Part shown: one piece after another, positions 1 to 8,031 of the stretch
How positions within the stretch are numbered: position 1 is the first letter of the stretch
Layout of the letters: each line of letters starts with the position of its first letter
Source of the DNA: Ruixingdingia sedimenti
GTDB lineage: Bacteria > Pseudomonadota > Alphaproteobacteria > Rhodobacterales > Rhodobacteraceae
Length of the DNA: 64,000 nt
Direction of reading: 5' to 3'
NCBI RefSeq assembly: GCF_031432425.1
Contig: NZ_JAVKPH010000004.1
Span: 1-64,000 of the forward strand
Translations under genes and position numbers: made by a program
The notes under the pieces: generated by a model
Database searches by the model: none
The model's input: only the letters and a program-made list of their open reading frames with translations
What the model was told of the DNA's origin: nothing

Positions 1-105
1 GCCTTCCAGCTCACCGAAGCCCGCATCCGCGAAGACGTCGGGCCAAGGCTCACCCTCATGGTCCAGAACGTCGAGGCGGAACTCAAAAGGGTCGGGGGAA
101 GGTAG
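1..105 (+). CDS. C-terminal end of an unidentified protein (5' truncated)
   Basis: The window opens inside a reading frame (frame 1) that runs 34 codons and stops with TAG at 103-105. The visible residues include RIREDVGPRL and end in ELKRVGGR; they look like a charged amphipathic C-terminal helix. Too little is present to name a family. Its stop abuts the stop of the convergent MerR gene with no spacer. Confidence 0.5.
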   Translation, partial: AFQLTEARIREDVGPRLTLMVQNVEAELKRVGGR

Positions 106-480
106 TCAGGGGGTACCCAGCCGCTCCGCCGCCTCGGCGCGCAGTGCGGCCAGATCGTCGATTGCGGCCTGAAGCGCGGCCTTCTGCGCCTCCAGCGCCG
201 CCAGTTGCCGGTCGGCGGCGTCGAGCAGCACGCGGGTTTGCGCCTCGGTGCCGCTTTCATGGTACATTTCAAGCCACTGGCGGATCTCTTCAAGGCTGAA
301 GCCGAAACGCCGCCCGCGCAGGATCAGCGTCATCCGCACCACCTCTCGCGGGCCGTAGAATCGCGCGCGGCCGTCCTTCCGGGGGCGCAGCAGTTCGATG
401 TATTCGTAATAGCGCAGGGTGCGCGGCGTCACCTCGAACCGCGCGCACATGTCCTTGAAGCTGATCTCGGTTTCGGTCAT
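106..480 (-). CDS. MerR family transcriptional regulator
   Basis: A 124-residue DNA-binding regulator. Residues about 8-45 form the winged helix-turn-helix with the MerR signature RTLRYYEYIELLRP, followed by the second helix pair (RRFGFSLEEIRQWL) and a C-terminal coiled coil (about 78-118, rich in Ala/Leu/Glu) that would dimerise. No cysteine cluster is seen, so a metal sensor is unlikely; in related bacteria such proteins often sit near acyl-CoA or thioester metabolism genes, and here the divergent neighbours are two thioesterases. It may control them from the 481-583 spacer, where a short dyad ACCTAAGGT lies at 502-510. Target and ligand are unknown. Confidence 0.85.
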   Translation of the reverse strand: MTETEISFKDMCARFEVTPRTLRYYEYIELLRPRKDGRARFYGPREVVRMTLILRGRRFGFSLEEIRQWLEMYHESGTEAQTRVLLDAADRQLAALEAQKAALQAAIDDLAALRAEAAERLGTP

Positions 481-501
481 CTGCTACCCCTTGTCGAGAT
501 A

Positions 502-510
502 ACCTAAGGT
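502..510. promoter_or_regulatory. Short dyad between the MerR gene and the thioesterase operon
   Basis: ACCT-A-AGGT lies in the 103 bp divergent spacer, overlapping TTGACC on the minus strand (508-513). MerR proteins bind dyads between promoter elements, so this is a candidate operator, but the arms are only 4 bp and no well spaced -10 is visible. Confidence 0.25.
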
Positions 511-583
511 CAACACCCGGGCCGCGCAATCGGCCTTGAAGGCCGCGGGCTTCGGGCGAATAGTGGCGGGGAAAGGGGGGCCC

Positions 584-1021
584 ATGAAGGTCGACAAGCT
601 CAAGATCGCGCGCCAGTTCATGGAGGCGATCCCCCATGTCCGCGCGCTCGGGATCGAGGTGGTGGAACTGGCCGAGGCCCGCGCGGTGCTGGCGCTGCCC
701 TATGACCTGCGCTTCGTGGGCGACCCGCAGACCGGGGTGCTGCATGGCGGCGTGGTGTTCACGCTGATGGACAGCGCCGCCGGCACCGCGGTGATCCTGC
801 ATCCCGCGGGGCCGGGGGGTACGGCGACGATGGACCTGCGGGTGGACTACATGCGCGCCGCCACCCCGGGCCAGCGGATCGTGGCCGATGCGGTCTGCTA
901 TCACGTCACCCGTTCGGTCGCCTTCATCCGCGTCACCGCCTGCGACGACGACACCGCGCGTCCCGTGGCCGTCGCCACCGGCGCCTTCACCGTGGAACCC
1001 GGGATGGAGGGACGGTCATGA
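584..1021 (+). CDS. PaaI-type hotdog thioesterase (first of a tandem pair)
   Basis: A 145-residue single-domain hotdog protein, probably hydrolysing acyl- or aryl-CoA thioesters in the cytoplasm. The HGG motif of the PaaI/YdiI group is at residues 54-56 (GVLHGGVVFTLMDSAAG), with an acidic residue (D63) on the following hotdog helix. I chose the ATG at 584 because a purine-rich Shine-Dalgarno (GGGGAAAGGGGGG) sits just upstream; an upstream in-frame ATG at 536 has none. The last codons overlap the next gene by ATGA, so the two are translationally coupled. The substrate cannot be told from sequence. Confidence 0.88.
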   Translation: MKVDKLKIARQFMEAIPHVRALGIEVVELAEARAVLALPYDLRFVGDPQTGVLHGGVVFTLMDSAAGTAVILHPAGPGGTATMDLRVDYMRAATPGQRIVADAVCYHVTRSVAFIRVTACDDDTARPVAVATGAFTVEPGMEGRS

Positions 1022-1527
1022 CCCCCAGGCAATCGCGCCGCGAACCCGTGCAGCAGATCAAGCTGCGCCGCGACACCGCCCTGCGGGCGCTGGTGCAGGG
1101 GGTGCCCTATATCCAGTTCCTCGGCGTCCAGTTCGACCGCCGGGGGGATGAGCTGACGGCCGTCCTGCCCTATGACGATTCGCTGATCGGCAACCCGGTG
1201 CTGCCGGCGCTGCATGGCGGGGTGACGGCGGCGTTTCTGGAAACCGCGGCGATCATCGAACTGGCCTGGTCCGCGCTCTGGGAAGAGATGGAGACCGGCA
1301 AGCTCGACCCCACCACGCTGCATCCGACGCATCTGCCGCAACTGCCGCGCACCATCGACTTCACGGTGGACTATCTGCGGTCCGGCCTGCCGCGCGATGC
1401 CTATGCGCGGGCGCGGGTGAACCGTTCGGGCCGCCGCTATGCCAGCGTGCATGTCGAGGCATGGCAGGACAACCGGGCGCGGCTTTTCGCGCAGGCGACG
1501 GGCCATTTCCTGATGCCGCAGAGGTGA
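1018..1527 (+). CDS. PaaI-type hotdog thioesterase (second of a tandem pair)
   Basis: A 169-residue hotdog protein, again with HGG (66-68) followed by an acidic residue (E75). It is longer than its partner, with an insert around residues 84-115 (WEEMETGKLDPTTLHPTHLP). The start overlaps the preceding stop (ATGA) and its own stop overlaps the GTG of the MATE gene, giving a three-gene coupled unit. Two different hotdog paralogues side by side may form a heteromer or split substrate range; this is inference. Confidence 0.87.
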   Translation: MTPRQSRREPVQQIKLRRDTALRALVQGVPYIQFLGVQFDRRGDELTAVLPYDDSLIGNPVLPALHGGVTAAFLETAAIIELAWSALWEEMETGKLDPTTLHPTHLPQLPRTIDFTVDYLRSGLPRDAYARARVNRSGRRYASVHVEAWQDNRARLFAQATGHFLMPQR

Positions 1528-2819
1528 GCCGACCCATCACCAATGGCCGCGTGCTGCGCATCGCGGCACCCATCGTGCTGGCGAATGCGACGGTGCCCTT
1601 GCTGGGGGCCGTCAATACCGGCGTGGTGGGCCAGCTGGGGCAGGCCGCGCCCATCGGCGCGGTGGGGATCGGGGCGGTGATCCTCGCCTCGGTCTACTGG
1701 ATCTTCGGGTTTCTGCGCATGGGGACATCCGGCCTCGTGGCGCAGGCGCATGGCGCGGGGGACACGGGCGAACGCGCGGCGATCCTGATCCGGGCGCTGG
1801 TCGTGGCGGGCGTGGCGGGGCTGGCGCTGGTGGCCTTGCAGGGGCCCGTGGTCTGGGGCGCCTTCCGGCTGGCCCCCGCGAGCGCCGAGGTCGAGGCGCT
1901 GTCGCGGCAGTATCTGGCGATCCGCATCTGGGGGGCGCCCGCGACCATCGCGCTTTACGCCGTCACCGGCTGGCTGATCGCGGTGGAACGCACGCGGGCG
2001 GTGCTGGCGGTGCAGTTGTGGATGAACGGGCTCAACGTCGCGCTGGACCTGTGGTTCGTGCTGGGGCTCGGCTGGGGTGTGCCCGGCGTGGCGGTGGCGA
2101 CGCTGATCGCGGAATGGTCGGGGCTGGCGGTCGGGCTGTGGCTGTGCCGCGACGGGCTGTCGGGGGCTGCGGGCGTGCTGGCGGTGGGGCCGCTGCGGCG
2201 GATGCTGGCGGTCAACACCGACATCATGATCCGGTCTGTCTGTTTGCAGGCCAGCTTCACCACCTTCCTGTTCCTCGGCGCGGCGCAGGGGGATGTGCGG
2301 CTGGCGGCGAACCAGGTGCTGTTGCAGTTTCTGGAAATCACCGCCTATGCGCTGGACGGTTTCGCCTTTGCCGCCGAAACGCTGGTGGGGCAGGCGGTCG
2401 GCGCACGGTCGCGCCCCGGGGTGCGGCGGGCGGCGGTGGTGGCCTCGCAATGGGGTGTCGGCGGGGCGGTGGCGCTGGCGGCGGTGTTCTTGGCTGCGGG
2501 GCCGGCGATCATCGACCTGATGGCCACGGCGCCCGAGGTGCGGGCGGCGGCGCGGGATTACCTGCCCTGGCTGGTTGCCGCGCCGCTGATCGGCGTGGCC
2601 AGCTGGATGTTGGATGGTGTGTTCATCGGCGCCACGATGACCCGCGACATGCGCAATGCGATGTTCGTTTCCGTGCTGGTCTATGGCGTGGCGCTGGCGG
2701 CGCTGGTGCCCGTTTTCGGCAACCACGGGCTCTGGGCCGCGCTGATGGTGCTAAATGCGGTGCGGGGGATCACGATGGCCTTGCGCTATCCGCGGGTCGA
2801 GGCGCGGCTGTCAGAATAG
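1524..2819 (+). CDS. MATE family multidrug/metabolite exporter (DinF-like)
   Basis: A 431-residue inner-membrane protein with about 12 hydrophobic helices, the size and layout of Na+- or H+-driven MATE exporters. The N-terminal repeat begins at RIAAPIVLANATVPLLGAVNT, typical of DinF/NorM members. I take GTG at 1524 as start because it overlaps the upstream TGA (GTGA) and gives the normal N-terminus; the in-frame ATG at 1461 would add 21 residues that lie inside the thioesterase gene. Co-transcription with the thioesterases suggests export of a small acid or drug, but the substrate is unknown. Its 3' end overlaps convergent arsC by 9 bp. Confidence 0.85.
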   Translation: MSRPITNGRVLRIAAPIVLANATVPLLGAVNTGVVGQLGQAAPIGAVGIGAVILASVYWIFGFLRMGTSGLVAQAHGAGDTGERAAILIRALVVAGVAGLALVALQGPVVWGAFRLAPASAEVEALSRQYLAIRIWGAPATIALYAVTGWLIAVERTRAVLAVQLWMNGLNVALDLWFVLGLGWGVPGVAVATLIAEWSGLAVGLWLCRDGLSGAAGVLAVGPLRRMLAVNTDIMIRSVCLQASFTTFLFLGAAQGDVRLAANQVLLQFLEITAYALDGFAFAAETLVGQAVGARSRPGVRRAAVVASQWGVGGAVALAAVFLAAGPAIIDLMATAPEVRAAARDYLPWLVAAPLIGVASWMLDGVFIGATMTRDMRNAMFVSVLVYGVALAALVPVFGNHGLWAALMVLNAVRGITMALRYPRVEARLSE

Positions 2820-3140
2820 CGCCAGCACCGATTCCGGCGGACGGCCGAGTGCTGCGCGGCCCCCGTGGATCACCAGCGGCCGTTCGATCAGCGCGGGCCG
2901 GGCGGCGAGCGTCGCGATCACCGCATCCTCGCCCATGCCGGGGTCGAGGTCCGGCGCATCCTTCCAGCGCAGCAGCGCATGGGCGGGCTGGCCAAGCGCC
3001 GCCAGCGCCGCGCGCAGGTCGGCCTCGGTCGGCGGGTCGTCCAGATAGCGGCGGATGCGGGGATTGATCCCGCGCGATTCCAGCAGGGCCAGCGTTTCGC
3101 GCGACTTGCCGCAGCGCGGATTGTGCCAGATCTCGGTCAC
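2811..3140 (-). CDS. arsC: ArsC family arsenate reductase (glutaredoxin-dependent type)
   Basis: A 109-residue thioredoxin-fold protein, the family's usual size. The catalytic cysteine is C10 in HNPRCGKSRETL, and the family arginine-containing segment (ALIERPLVI) is near residues 87-95. It reduces arsenate with glutathione/glutaredoxin; some family members instead have unknown redox roles. It starts with GTG, overlapping the pyrD stop (GTGA). No arsR, arsB or acr3 is adjacent, so an arsenic resistance operon is not shown here. Confidence 0.85.
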   Translation of the reverse strand: MTEIWHNPRCGKSRETLALLESRGINPRIRRYLDDPPTEADLRAALAALGQPAHALLRWKDAPDLDPGMGEDAVIATLAARPALIERPLVIHGGRAALGRPPESVLALF

Positions 3141-4198
3141 AGCCAGTCCCCCCGTCCGCTACCCACGGCCTGCGCCACGCTGTCGAACCCGTCGCGCGCC
3201 AGCGCCGCGTCGAGCCCGCGCCCGACATCCGCCGCCAGCGACAGGCCCTGATAGACCAGCGCCGAATAAAGCTGCACGGCAGAGGCCCCGGCGCGGATCT
3301 TGGCATAGGCGTCGGCAGCGGAACCGATGCCGCCCACGCCCACCAGCGGCAGGCGGCCCCCCGTGGCGGCGGAAAGCTGCGCCAGCACACGGGTGGACTT
3401 TTCGAACAACGGCGCGCCGGAAAGCCCGCCTGCCTGATCGCGGCTTGCAGATTTCAAACCTTCGCGGCTCAAAGTGGTGTTGGTGGCGATGATCGCATCC
3501 ACCCCGGCGTCCAGCGCCACTTCGGCGATCTCTGCGATCTCGTCGCCGGTCAGGTCGGGTGCGATCTTGAGGAACACCGGCACCCGCCGCGCCAGACCCG
3601 CCCGCACCTCCATCACCCGCGCCAGCAGTGCGGCCAGCGCCGCCCGGCCCTGAAGGTCGCGCAGGCGTTCGGTGTTGGGCGAGGATACGTTGACGGTGGC
3701 GAAATCGACATGCGGGCCGCAGGAGGCCAGCACCGCGGCGAAATCGCCCGCCCGGTCGGCGCTGTCCTTGTTGGCGCCGAGGTTCAGCCCCACCGGCACG
3801 GTTCCGCGCGGATGCGCCGCCAGCCGCGCCCCGATCGCCGCCGCGCCCTCGTTGTTGAAACCGAAGCGGTTGATCACCGCCCGGTCCTCGGTCAGGCGGA
3901 ACAGCCGCGGGCGGGGGTTGCCCGGTTGCGGCCGGGGCGTCGCGGCGCCGACCTCGACAAAGCCGAAGCCCGCGCGGGTCAGCGCCGCCAGCGCCACCGC
4001 GTTCTTGTCATAACCGGCGGCCAGCCCCACCGGGTTCGGCAGGCGCAGCCCGGCCAGATCCACCGCCAGCCGCGGGCCGGACACCACGCCCGCGAGCGGC
4101 ACCAGCCCCGCCCGCAGCGCCCGCAGCGACAGGCCATGCGCGCGTTCCGGGTCCATCCGGTGCAGGGCGCAAAGGCCGAGGCGCTCGACCGCGTTCAC
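3137..4198 (-). CDS. pyrD: Dihydroorotate dehydrogenase, class 2 (quinone-dependent)
   Basis: A 353-residue FMN enzyme oxidising dihydroorotate to orotate, passing electrons to ubiquinone at the inner membrane. Class 2 marks are the N-terminal membrane-association helix (HRMDPERAHGLSLRAL, about residues 14-29) and VNVSSPNTERLRDLQ with the catalytic serine. FMN-binding segments are AAGYDKNA, TNTT and the C-terminal VGVGGI. The GTG start at 4198 overlaps the stop of the upstream OhrR/DUF952 gene. pyrC and pyrE are in this window too, about 3-5 kb away. Confidence 0.93.
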   Translation of the reverse strand: MNAVERLGLCALHRMDPERAHGLSLRALRAGLVPLAGVVSGPRLAVDLAGLRLPNPVGLAAGYDKNAVALAALTRAGFGFVEVGAATPRPQPGNPRPRLFRLTEDRAVINRFGFNNEGAAAIGARLAAHPRGTVPVGLNLGANKDSADRAGDFAAVLASCGPHVDFATVNVSSPNTERLRDLQGRAALAALLARVMEVRAGLARRVPVFLKIAPDLTGDEIAEIAEVALDAGVDAIIATNTTLSREGLKSASRDQAGGLSGAPLFEKSTRVLAQLSAATGGRLPLVGVGGIGSAADAYAKIRAGASAVQLYSALVYQGLSLAADVGRGLDAALARDGFDSVAQAVGSGRGDWL

Positions 4199-5007
4199 AG
4201 CAGCCCCTCGGGAAAGATATGGCCGGTGGCGCCAAGCGGCAGCGACTTGTCCCAGACCACATCCGCCAGCCGCAGCGGGCGGTAGAGGTGGGGGAACAGC
4301 GCGCCGCCGCGCGAGGGTTCCCACTTCAACGCCGGGCCGAGCGCGGCAGAGGATACCGCGACCAGCACCAGATCGCTTTCCTGCGCGAAATGGCGCGCGG
4401 CGGTTTCGGCCACCTGTGCGGCGGTGGAAAAATGGATGAACCCGTCGGCCAGATCGACGGGCGCGCCCGCCGTTTCGCCGGCGGCGCGCAGGGCATCCCA
4501 TTCGGGGCGGCGGAAGATCTTGTAGATCAGCATGCCGTCTTCCTGCACGCAGCCGGGCCGGGGGTCAATGGGCGTCTCCGCCGCCGCCGCCAGCCGGGCG
4601 CGCAGGTCGCCGACCGTTTCCATCGCGTGGCGGTATTCGGCCCCGCTCAGCCCCGCTGCGGCGATCAGGCATTCGGGCACCTTCGCCGCCTGCGCCGCCG
4701 CCGTGCGCCCTTGCGGGGTCAGCGTCACGATCACGCGGCGTTCGTCCTGCCCCGACCGCGCGCGCGTCACCAGCCCCGCGGCCTCCAGCCGCTTGATCAG
4801 CGGCGACAGGGTGGAACTTTCCAACCCCAACCCCTCTGCCAGCGCGCCGACCGGCTGGCCGTCCTGCTGCCACAGGCTGACCATCACGAGAAACTGCGGA
4901 TAGGTCAGGCCGAGCGGGTCCAGATGCGGCTTGTAGGCGCGCTGGAAGGCGTGGCTGGCGGCATAGAGGTTGAAGCACAAAAGCTGGGCGGGGCTGAGCA
5001 TGGGCAC
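4195..5007 (-). CDS. Fused OhrR-like MarR regulator and DUF952 domain
   Basis: A 270-residue protein with two parts. Residues 1-150 are a MarR-family winged helix closely like OhrR: the peroxide-sensing cysteine is C11 in LLCFNLYAAS, with the DNA-recognition region LGLESSTLSPLIKRLEAAGLV. Residues 159-270 match DUF952 (starting MLIYKIFRRPEWDAL, ending LPLGATGHIFPEG). The frame is open across a short linker (PIDPRPGCVQEDG). An internal ATG at 4533 has a Shine-Dalgarno-like AGGAAG upstream, so DUF952 might also be made alone. The usual OhrR is about 150 residues and free-standing, so this is a true fusion, or an ohrR stop lost by a frameshift: a TGA in the next frame lies at 4565-4567. It is divergent from ohr, the expected target. 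Confidence 0.8.
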   Translation of the reverse strand: MPMLSPAQLLCFNLYAASHAFQRAYKPHLDPLGLTYPQFLVMVSLWQQDGQPVGALAEGLGLESSTLSPLIKRLEAAGLVTRARSGQDERRVIVTLTPQGRTAAAQAAKVPECLIAAAGLSGAEYRHAMETVGDLRARLAAAAETPIDPRPGCVQEDGMLIYKIFRRPEWDALRAAGETAGAPVDLADGFIHFSTAAQVAETAARHFAQESDLVLVAVSSAALGPALKWEPSRGGALFPHLYRPLRLADVVWDKSLPLGATGHIFPEGLL

Positions 5008-5061
5008 CTTTGGTCGATGGGGCGGGGCAGGCTAGATCGCGCGCAGCGGGACCGCAAGGCA

Positions 5062-5117
5062 TTGACCCCGCCGCCCGGCCATGCCTATCCTATCGTACGC
5101 GATTGAATATCACGATA
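5062..5117 (+). promoter_or_regulatory. ohr promoter with candidate OhrR operator
   Basis: TTGACC (5062-5067) and TATCCT (5086-5091) are separated by 18 bp. The -10 runs into an inverted repeat, TATCGT (5091-5096) and ACGATA (5112-5117), and a second nested pair, ATTG (5102-5105) and CAAT (5120-5123), overlaps it. This AT-rich island in GC-rich DNA sits between the regulator and ohr, where OhrR repressors bind. Repression through occlusion of the start site is inferred. Confidence 0.5.
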
Positions 5118-5148
5118 CACAATTTTCACCCCTGAAGGAGGCCGACCG

Positions 5149-5577
5149 ATGACCCAGAAGATCCTGTACCGCGCCGAGGCCCGCGCCACCGGCGGGCGCG
5201 ATGGCCGCGCCGTGACGCCCGACGGCGCGCTGGAAGTCGCGCTGGCCGTACCCAAGGACATGGGCGGCGCCGGGGGCAAGGGCACCAACCCCGAACAATT
5301 GTTCGCCGCGGGCTATGCCGCCTGTTTCCTCGGCGCGCTCAAGCTGGTGGCGGGCAAGGCCAAGGTGACGCTGCCCGACGATGCCGCGATCACCGCGCAG
5401 GTCGGCATCGGCCCGCGCGAGGATGGCGAGGGTTTCGGGTTGGAGGTCGCGTTGCGCGCGCATCTGCCGGGGGTGGACGCGTCGGTGGCCGACGACCTGC
5501 TGGCCAAGGCCAATGTCGTCTGCCCCTATTCGCATGCCACCAAGGGCAACATCCCGGTCACGCTGTCGCACGACTGA
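5149..5577 (+). CDS. ohr: Organic hydroperoxide resistance protein Ohr (OsmC family)
   Basis: A 142-residue thiol peroxidase that reduces organic and fatty-acid hydroperoxides, using lipoylated proteins as reductant in studied homologues. The two catalytic cysteines are C59 (AAGYAACFLGAL) and C125 (NVVCPYSHAT), both in the Ohr context. A strong AGGAGG Shine-Dalgarno is at 5136-5141. It is divergent from the OhrR-DUF952 gene and has its own promoter/operator region. Confidence 0.95.
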   Translation: MTQKILYRAEARATGGRDGRAVTPDGALEVALAVPKDMGGAGGKGTNPEQLFAAGYAACFLGALKLVAGKAKVTLPDDAAITAQVGIGPREDGEGFGLEVALRAHLPGVDASVADDLLAKANVVCPYSHATKGNIPVTLSHD

Positions 5578-5608
5578 CCGGGCGCACGACTGACCGGCGC
5601 GGCGGCGG

Positions 5609-7114
5609 TCAGAAGCCGCCGCCCGCATCCCCCTGCCACGCCTTGGCGAGGTTGCCGAAGCGGGTGAAGCGGCCCTCGAACGACAGTTCGACCGTGCCGA
5701 TGGGCCCGTGGCGCTGCTTGCCGATGATGACCTCGGCCTTGCCATGGACCTGTTCCATGATCTGCTGCCATTTCGCCATGGCCTCCAGATCGTGGTCCCC
5801 GGGCTTTTCGCGTTCGCGATAGTATTCCTCGCGGAACACGAACATCACCACATCCGCGTCCTGTTCGATCGACCCCGATTCCCGCAGGTCCGACAGTTGC
5901 GGGCGCTTGTCGTCGCGGCTTTCGACGGCGCGCGACAGCTGCGACAGGGCGATGACGGGGATGTTCAGTTCCTTGGCGATGGCCTTCAGACCTTGGGTGA
6001 TTTCAGACACTTCCTGCACCCGGTTGTCCTTGCTGGACCCTTTCAGCAGTTGCAGATAGTCCACCATCAGCACGTCGAGCCCGTGCGTCCGCTTCAACCG
6101 CCGCGCCCGCGCCGCGACCTGGCTGATGGGCAGGGCGGGGGTGTCGTCGATGTAAAGCGGGCAGGATTCCAGCGATTTCGCCGCCTCGACGAAGCGGCGG
6201 AATTCCTGTTCCGTCATGTCGCCGCGGCGGATCTGTTCGGATGGCACTTCTGCCGCCTCCGACAGGATTCGCGCCGCCAGCTGTTCGGCGGACATCTCGA
6301 GGCTGAAGAACCCGACCACGCCCCCTTCCACCGCGCCTTCGGACCCGTCGGGCTTGCGCCCGCGCTTGTAGGCCTTGGCGACGTTGAAGGCGATGTTGGT
6401 GGCCAGCGAGGTCTTGCCCATCGAGGGCCGCCCGGCAAGGATGAGAAGGTCGGACGGATGCAGGCCCCCCAGCTTCTTGTCGAGATCGACCAGCGCCGTG
6501 GGGATCCCCGACAACCCGCCGCCGCGCTGATAGGCGGCGTTGGCCACATCCACCGCCGCCGTCACCGCGCGCAGGAAGCTCTGGAACCCCCGTTCCGCCA
6601 CGCCCTGTTCGCCGAGCTTGTAAAGCCGCTGTTCGGCCTCGGTGATCTGCTCGCGCGGTTCGGATTCGACCTCGACCTTCGCCGCCTTGGCCGAGATGTC
6701 GCGGCCGAGCGCGATCAGTTCGCGCCGCACCGCAAGGTCGTAGATCATCTGCGCATAGTCGCGCGCGGCAAAGGCCGAAATCGCCGCCCCCGCCAGCCGC
6801 ACCAGATAGGCCGGGCCGCCGAGTTCCTTGAGGCCCGCGTCATCCTCCATGAACGCCTTCAGCGTCACCGGGCTGGCGAGCGCGTTCTTCTGGATGCGCG
6901 CGGCGGCGATCTCGTAGATGCGCTGGTGCACGGGGTCGAAGAAATGATCCGCCTTCACCAGCGCCGCGATCTTGTCGTAGACGTCGTTGTTGGTCAGGAT
7001 CGCGCCCAGAAGCTGTTGTTCCGCCTCGATATTATGCGGCAGAGCCTCGGGTTCTTCGGGGGTGGCGGCGGGCGTGGCGGGAAGACTGCTGCGCAGGGTT
7101 GCGATATCGCTCAT
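5609..7114 (-). CDS. dnaB: Replicative DNA helicase DnaB
   Basis: A 501-residue hexameric ATPase that unwinds the replication fork. The N-terminal helical domain (DnaG interaction) starts near PHNIEAEQQLLGAIL; the RecA-like domain has Walker A AGRPSMGKTSLAT, Walker B VLMVDYLQLL, and the family motifs FSLEMSAEQLAARI and LSQLSRAVESRDDKRP. The start MSDIATLRSS was chosen because the frame stays open 1.5 kb further upstream only as GC-rich noise antisense to nothing useful, overlapping pyrE and pyrC. Confidence 0.96.
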   Translation of the reverse strand: MSDIATLRSSLPATPAATPEEPEALPHNIEAEQQLLGAILTNNDVYDKIAALVKADHFFDPVHQRIYEIAAARIQKNALASPVTLKAFMEDDAGLKELGGPAYLVRLAGAAISAFAARDYAQMIYDLAVRRELIALGRDISAKAAKVEVESEPREQITEAEQRLYKLGEQGVAERGFQSFLRAVTAAVDVANAAYQRGGGLSGIPTALVDLDKKLGGLHPSDLLILAGRPSMGKTSLATNIAFNVAKAYKRGRKPDGSEGAVEGGVVGFFSLEMSAEQLAARILSEAAEVPSEQIRRGDMTEQEFRRFVEAAKSLESCPLYIDDTPALPISQVAARARRLKRTHGLDVLMVDYLQLLKGSSKDNRVQEVSEITQGLKAIAKELNIPVIALSQLSRAVESRDDKRPQLSDLRESGSIEQDADVVMFVFREEYYREREKPGDHDLEAMAKWQQIMEQVHGKAEVIIGKQRHGPIGTVELSFEGRFTRFGNLAKAWQGDAGGGF

Positions 7115-7151
7115 GCCGGCCTCGGGGTGTTGTTCTTTTGTGGTACTGCAT

Positions 7152-7320
7152 AGCGCCAATGGCGCTGTCGGCGCAATGAGGACGAAATCGGGGACAAGCG
7201 GCCCTGAATCCTGTGGACAAGCTGTGGACGGATGCCCCGCCCCCCATATCTTGCGATCGGCAGGCGGGCAGGGGGCAAGCGCGGGGATTCGGGCGGCCCG
7301 GCCCCCGCCGGTCATCCACA
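7152..7320. promoter_or_regulatory. dnaB upstream region: hairpin and DnaA-box-like sites
   Basis: The 227 bp between pyrE and dnaB holds a perfect hairpin AGCGCC-AAT-GGCGCT (7152-7166) and three 9-mers close to the DnaA box: TGTGGACAA (7212-7220), TGTGGACGG (7223-7231) and TCATCCACA (7312-7320), the first and last being one base from the consensus TTATCCACA or its complement. They may mark DnaA control of dnaB; the hairpin could be a pyrE terminator or leader element. All functional claims are inference. Confidence 0.3.
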
Positions 7321-7341
7321 GGGGCGATACGGGGGCGGAAC

Positions 7342-8019
7342 CTACCCCTTGCGCGCTTCCTGCCAGGCGCGGGGCGCGTTCAGGAACGCCTCCACCTCGG
7401 CCAGGGTCGCGGCGTCGAAGGCGCCCTGCGCGCGCGCCTCTGCCAGCACGTCCCGCCAGGTGCACAGGTGATGCAGCCGCACCCCATGCGCCGCCAGCCG
7501 CGATTCGGTATCCGGGAAGATGCCGTAGTAGAAGATCACCGCCGTATGCCCGCAGGCCGCCCCGGTTTCGCGGATCGCATCGACGAAGGACAGTTTCGAT
7601 CCGCCGTCGGTCGTCAGATCCTCGACCAGCAGCACGCGCTGCCCCTCGGTCATCACGCCCTCGATCCGGGCGTTGCGGCCGTAGCCCTTGGGCTTCTTGC
7701 GCACATAGGTCATCGGCAGCGCCAGCCGCTCGGCCACCAGCGCGGCGAAGGGGATGCCCGCGGTTTCCCCGCCCGCCACGTTGTCGAACGCCTCGAACCC
7801 CGCCTCGCGCAGCACGGTGACGGCGAGGAAATCCATCAGGGTGGCGCGGATGCGCGGATAGCTGATCAGCTTGCGGCAGTCGATATAGGTCGGCGAGGGC
7901 AGGCCGGATGCCAGCGTGAACGGCGTTTCCGCGTTGAAATGCACCGCCTTGATTTCCAGCAGCATGCGCGCGGTCAGGCGGGCGATCTCTTCCCGGGGCG
8001 GGTAGGAGGCGGGGATCAT
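7342..8019 (-). CDS. pyrE: Orotate phosphoribosyltransferase
   Basis: A 225-residue type I phosphoribosyltransferase joining orotate and PRPP to give OMP, the fifth step of pyrimidine synthesis. The PRPP-binding motif VLLVEDLTTDGGSK is at residues 129-142, with the lysine-rich catalytic loop KKPKGYGR (108-115) in front. It lies 12 bp downstream of pyrC on the same strand, so the two are co-transcribed. Confidence 0.95.
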   Translation of the reverse strand: MIPASYPPREEIARLTARMLLEIKAVHFNAETPFTLASGLPSPTYIDCRKLISYPRIRATLMDFLAVTVLREAGFEAFDNVAGGETAGIPFAALVAERLALPMTYVRKKPKGYGRNARIEGVMTEGQRVLLVEDLTTDGGSKLSFVDAIRETGAACGHTAVIFYYGIFPDTESRLAAHGVRLHHLCTWRDVLAEARAQGAFDAATLAEVEAFLNAPRAWQEARKG

Positions 8020-8031
8020 GGCGGTCCTTTC

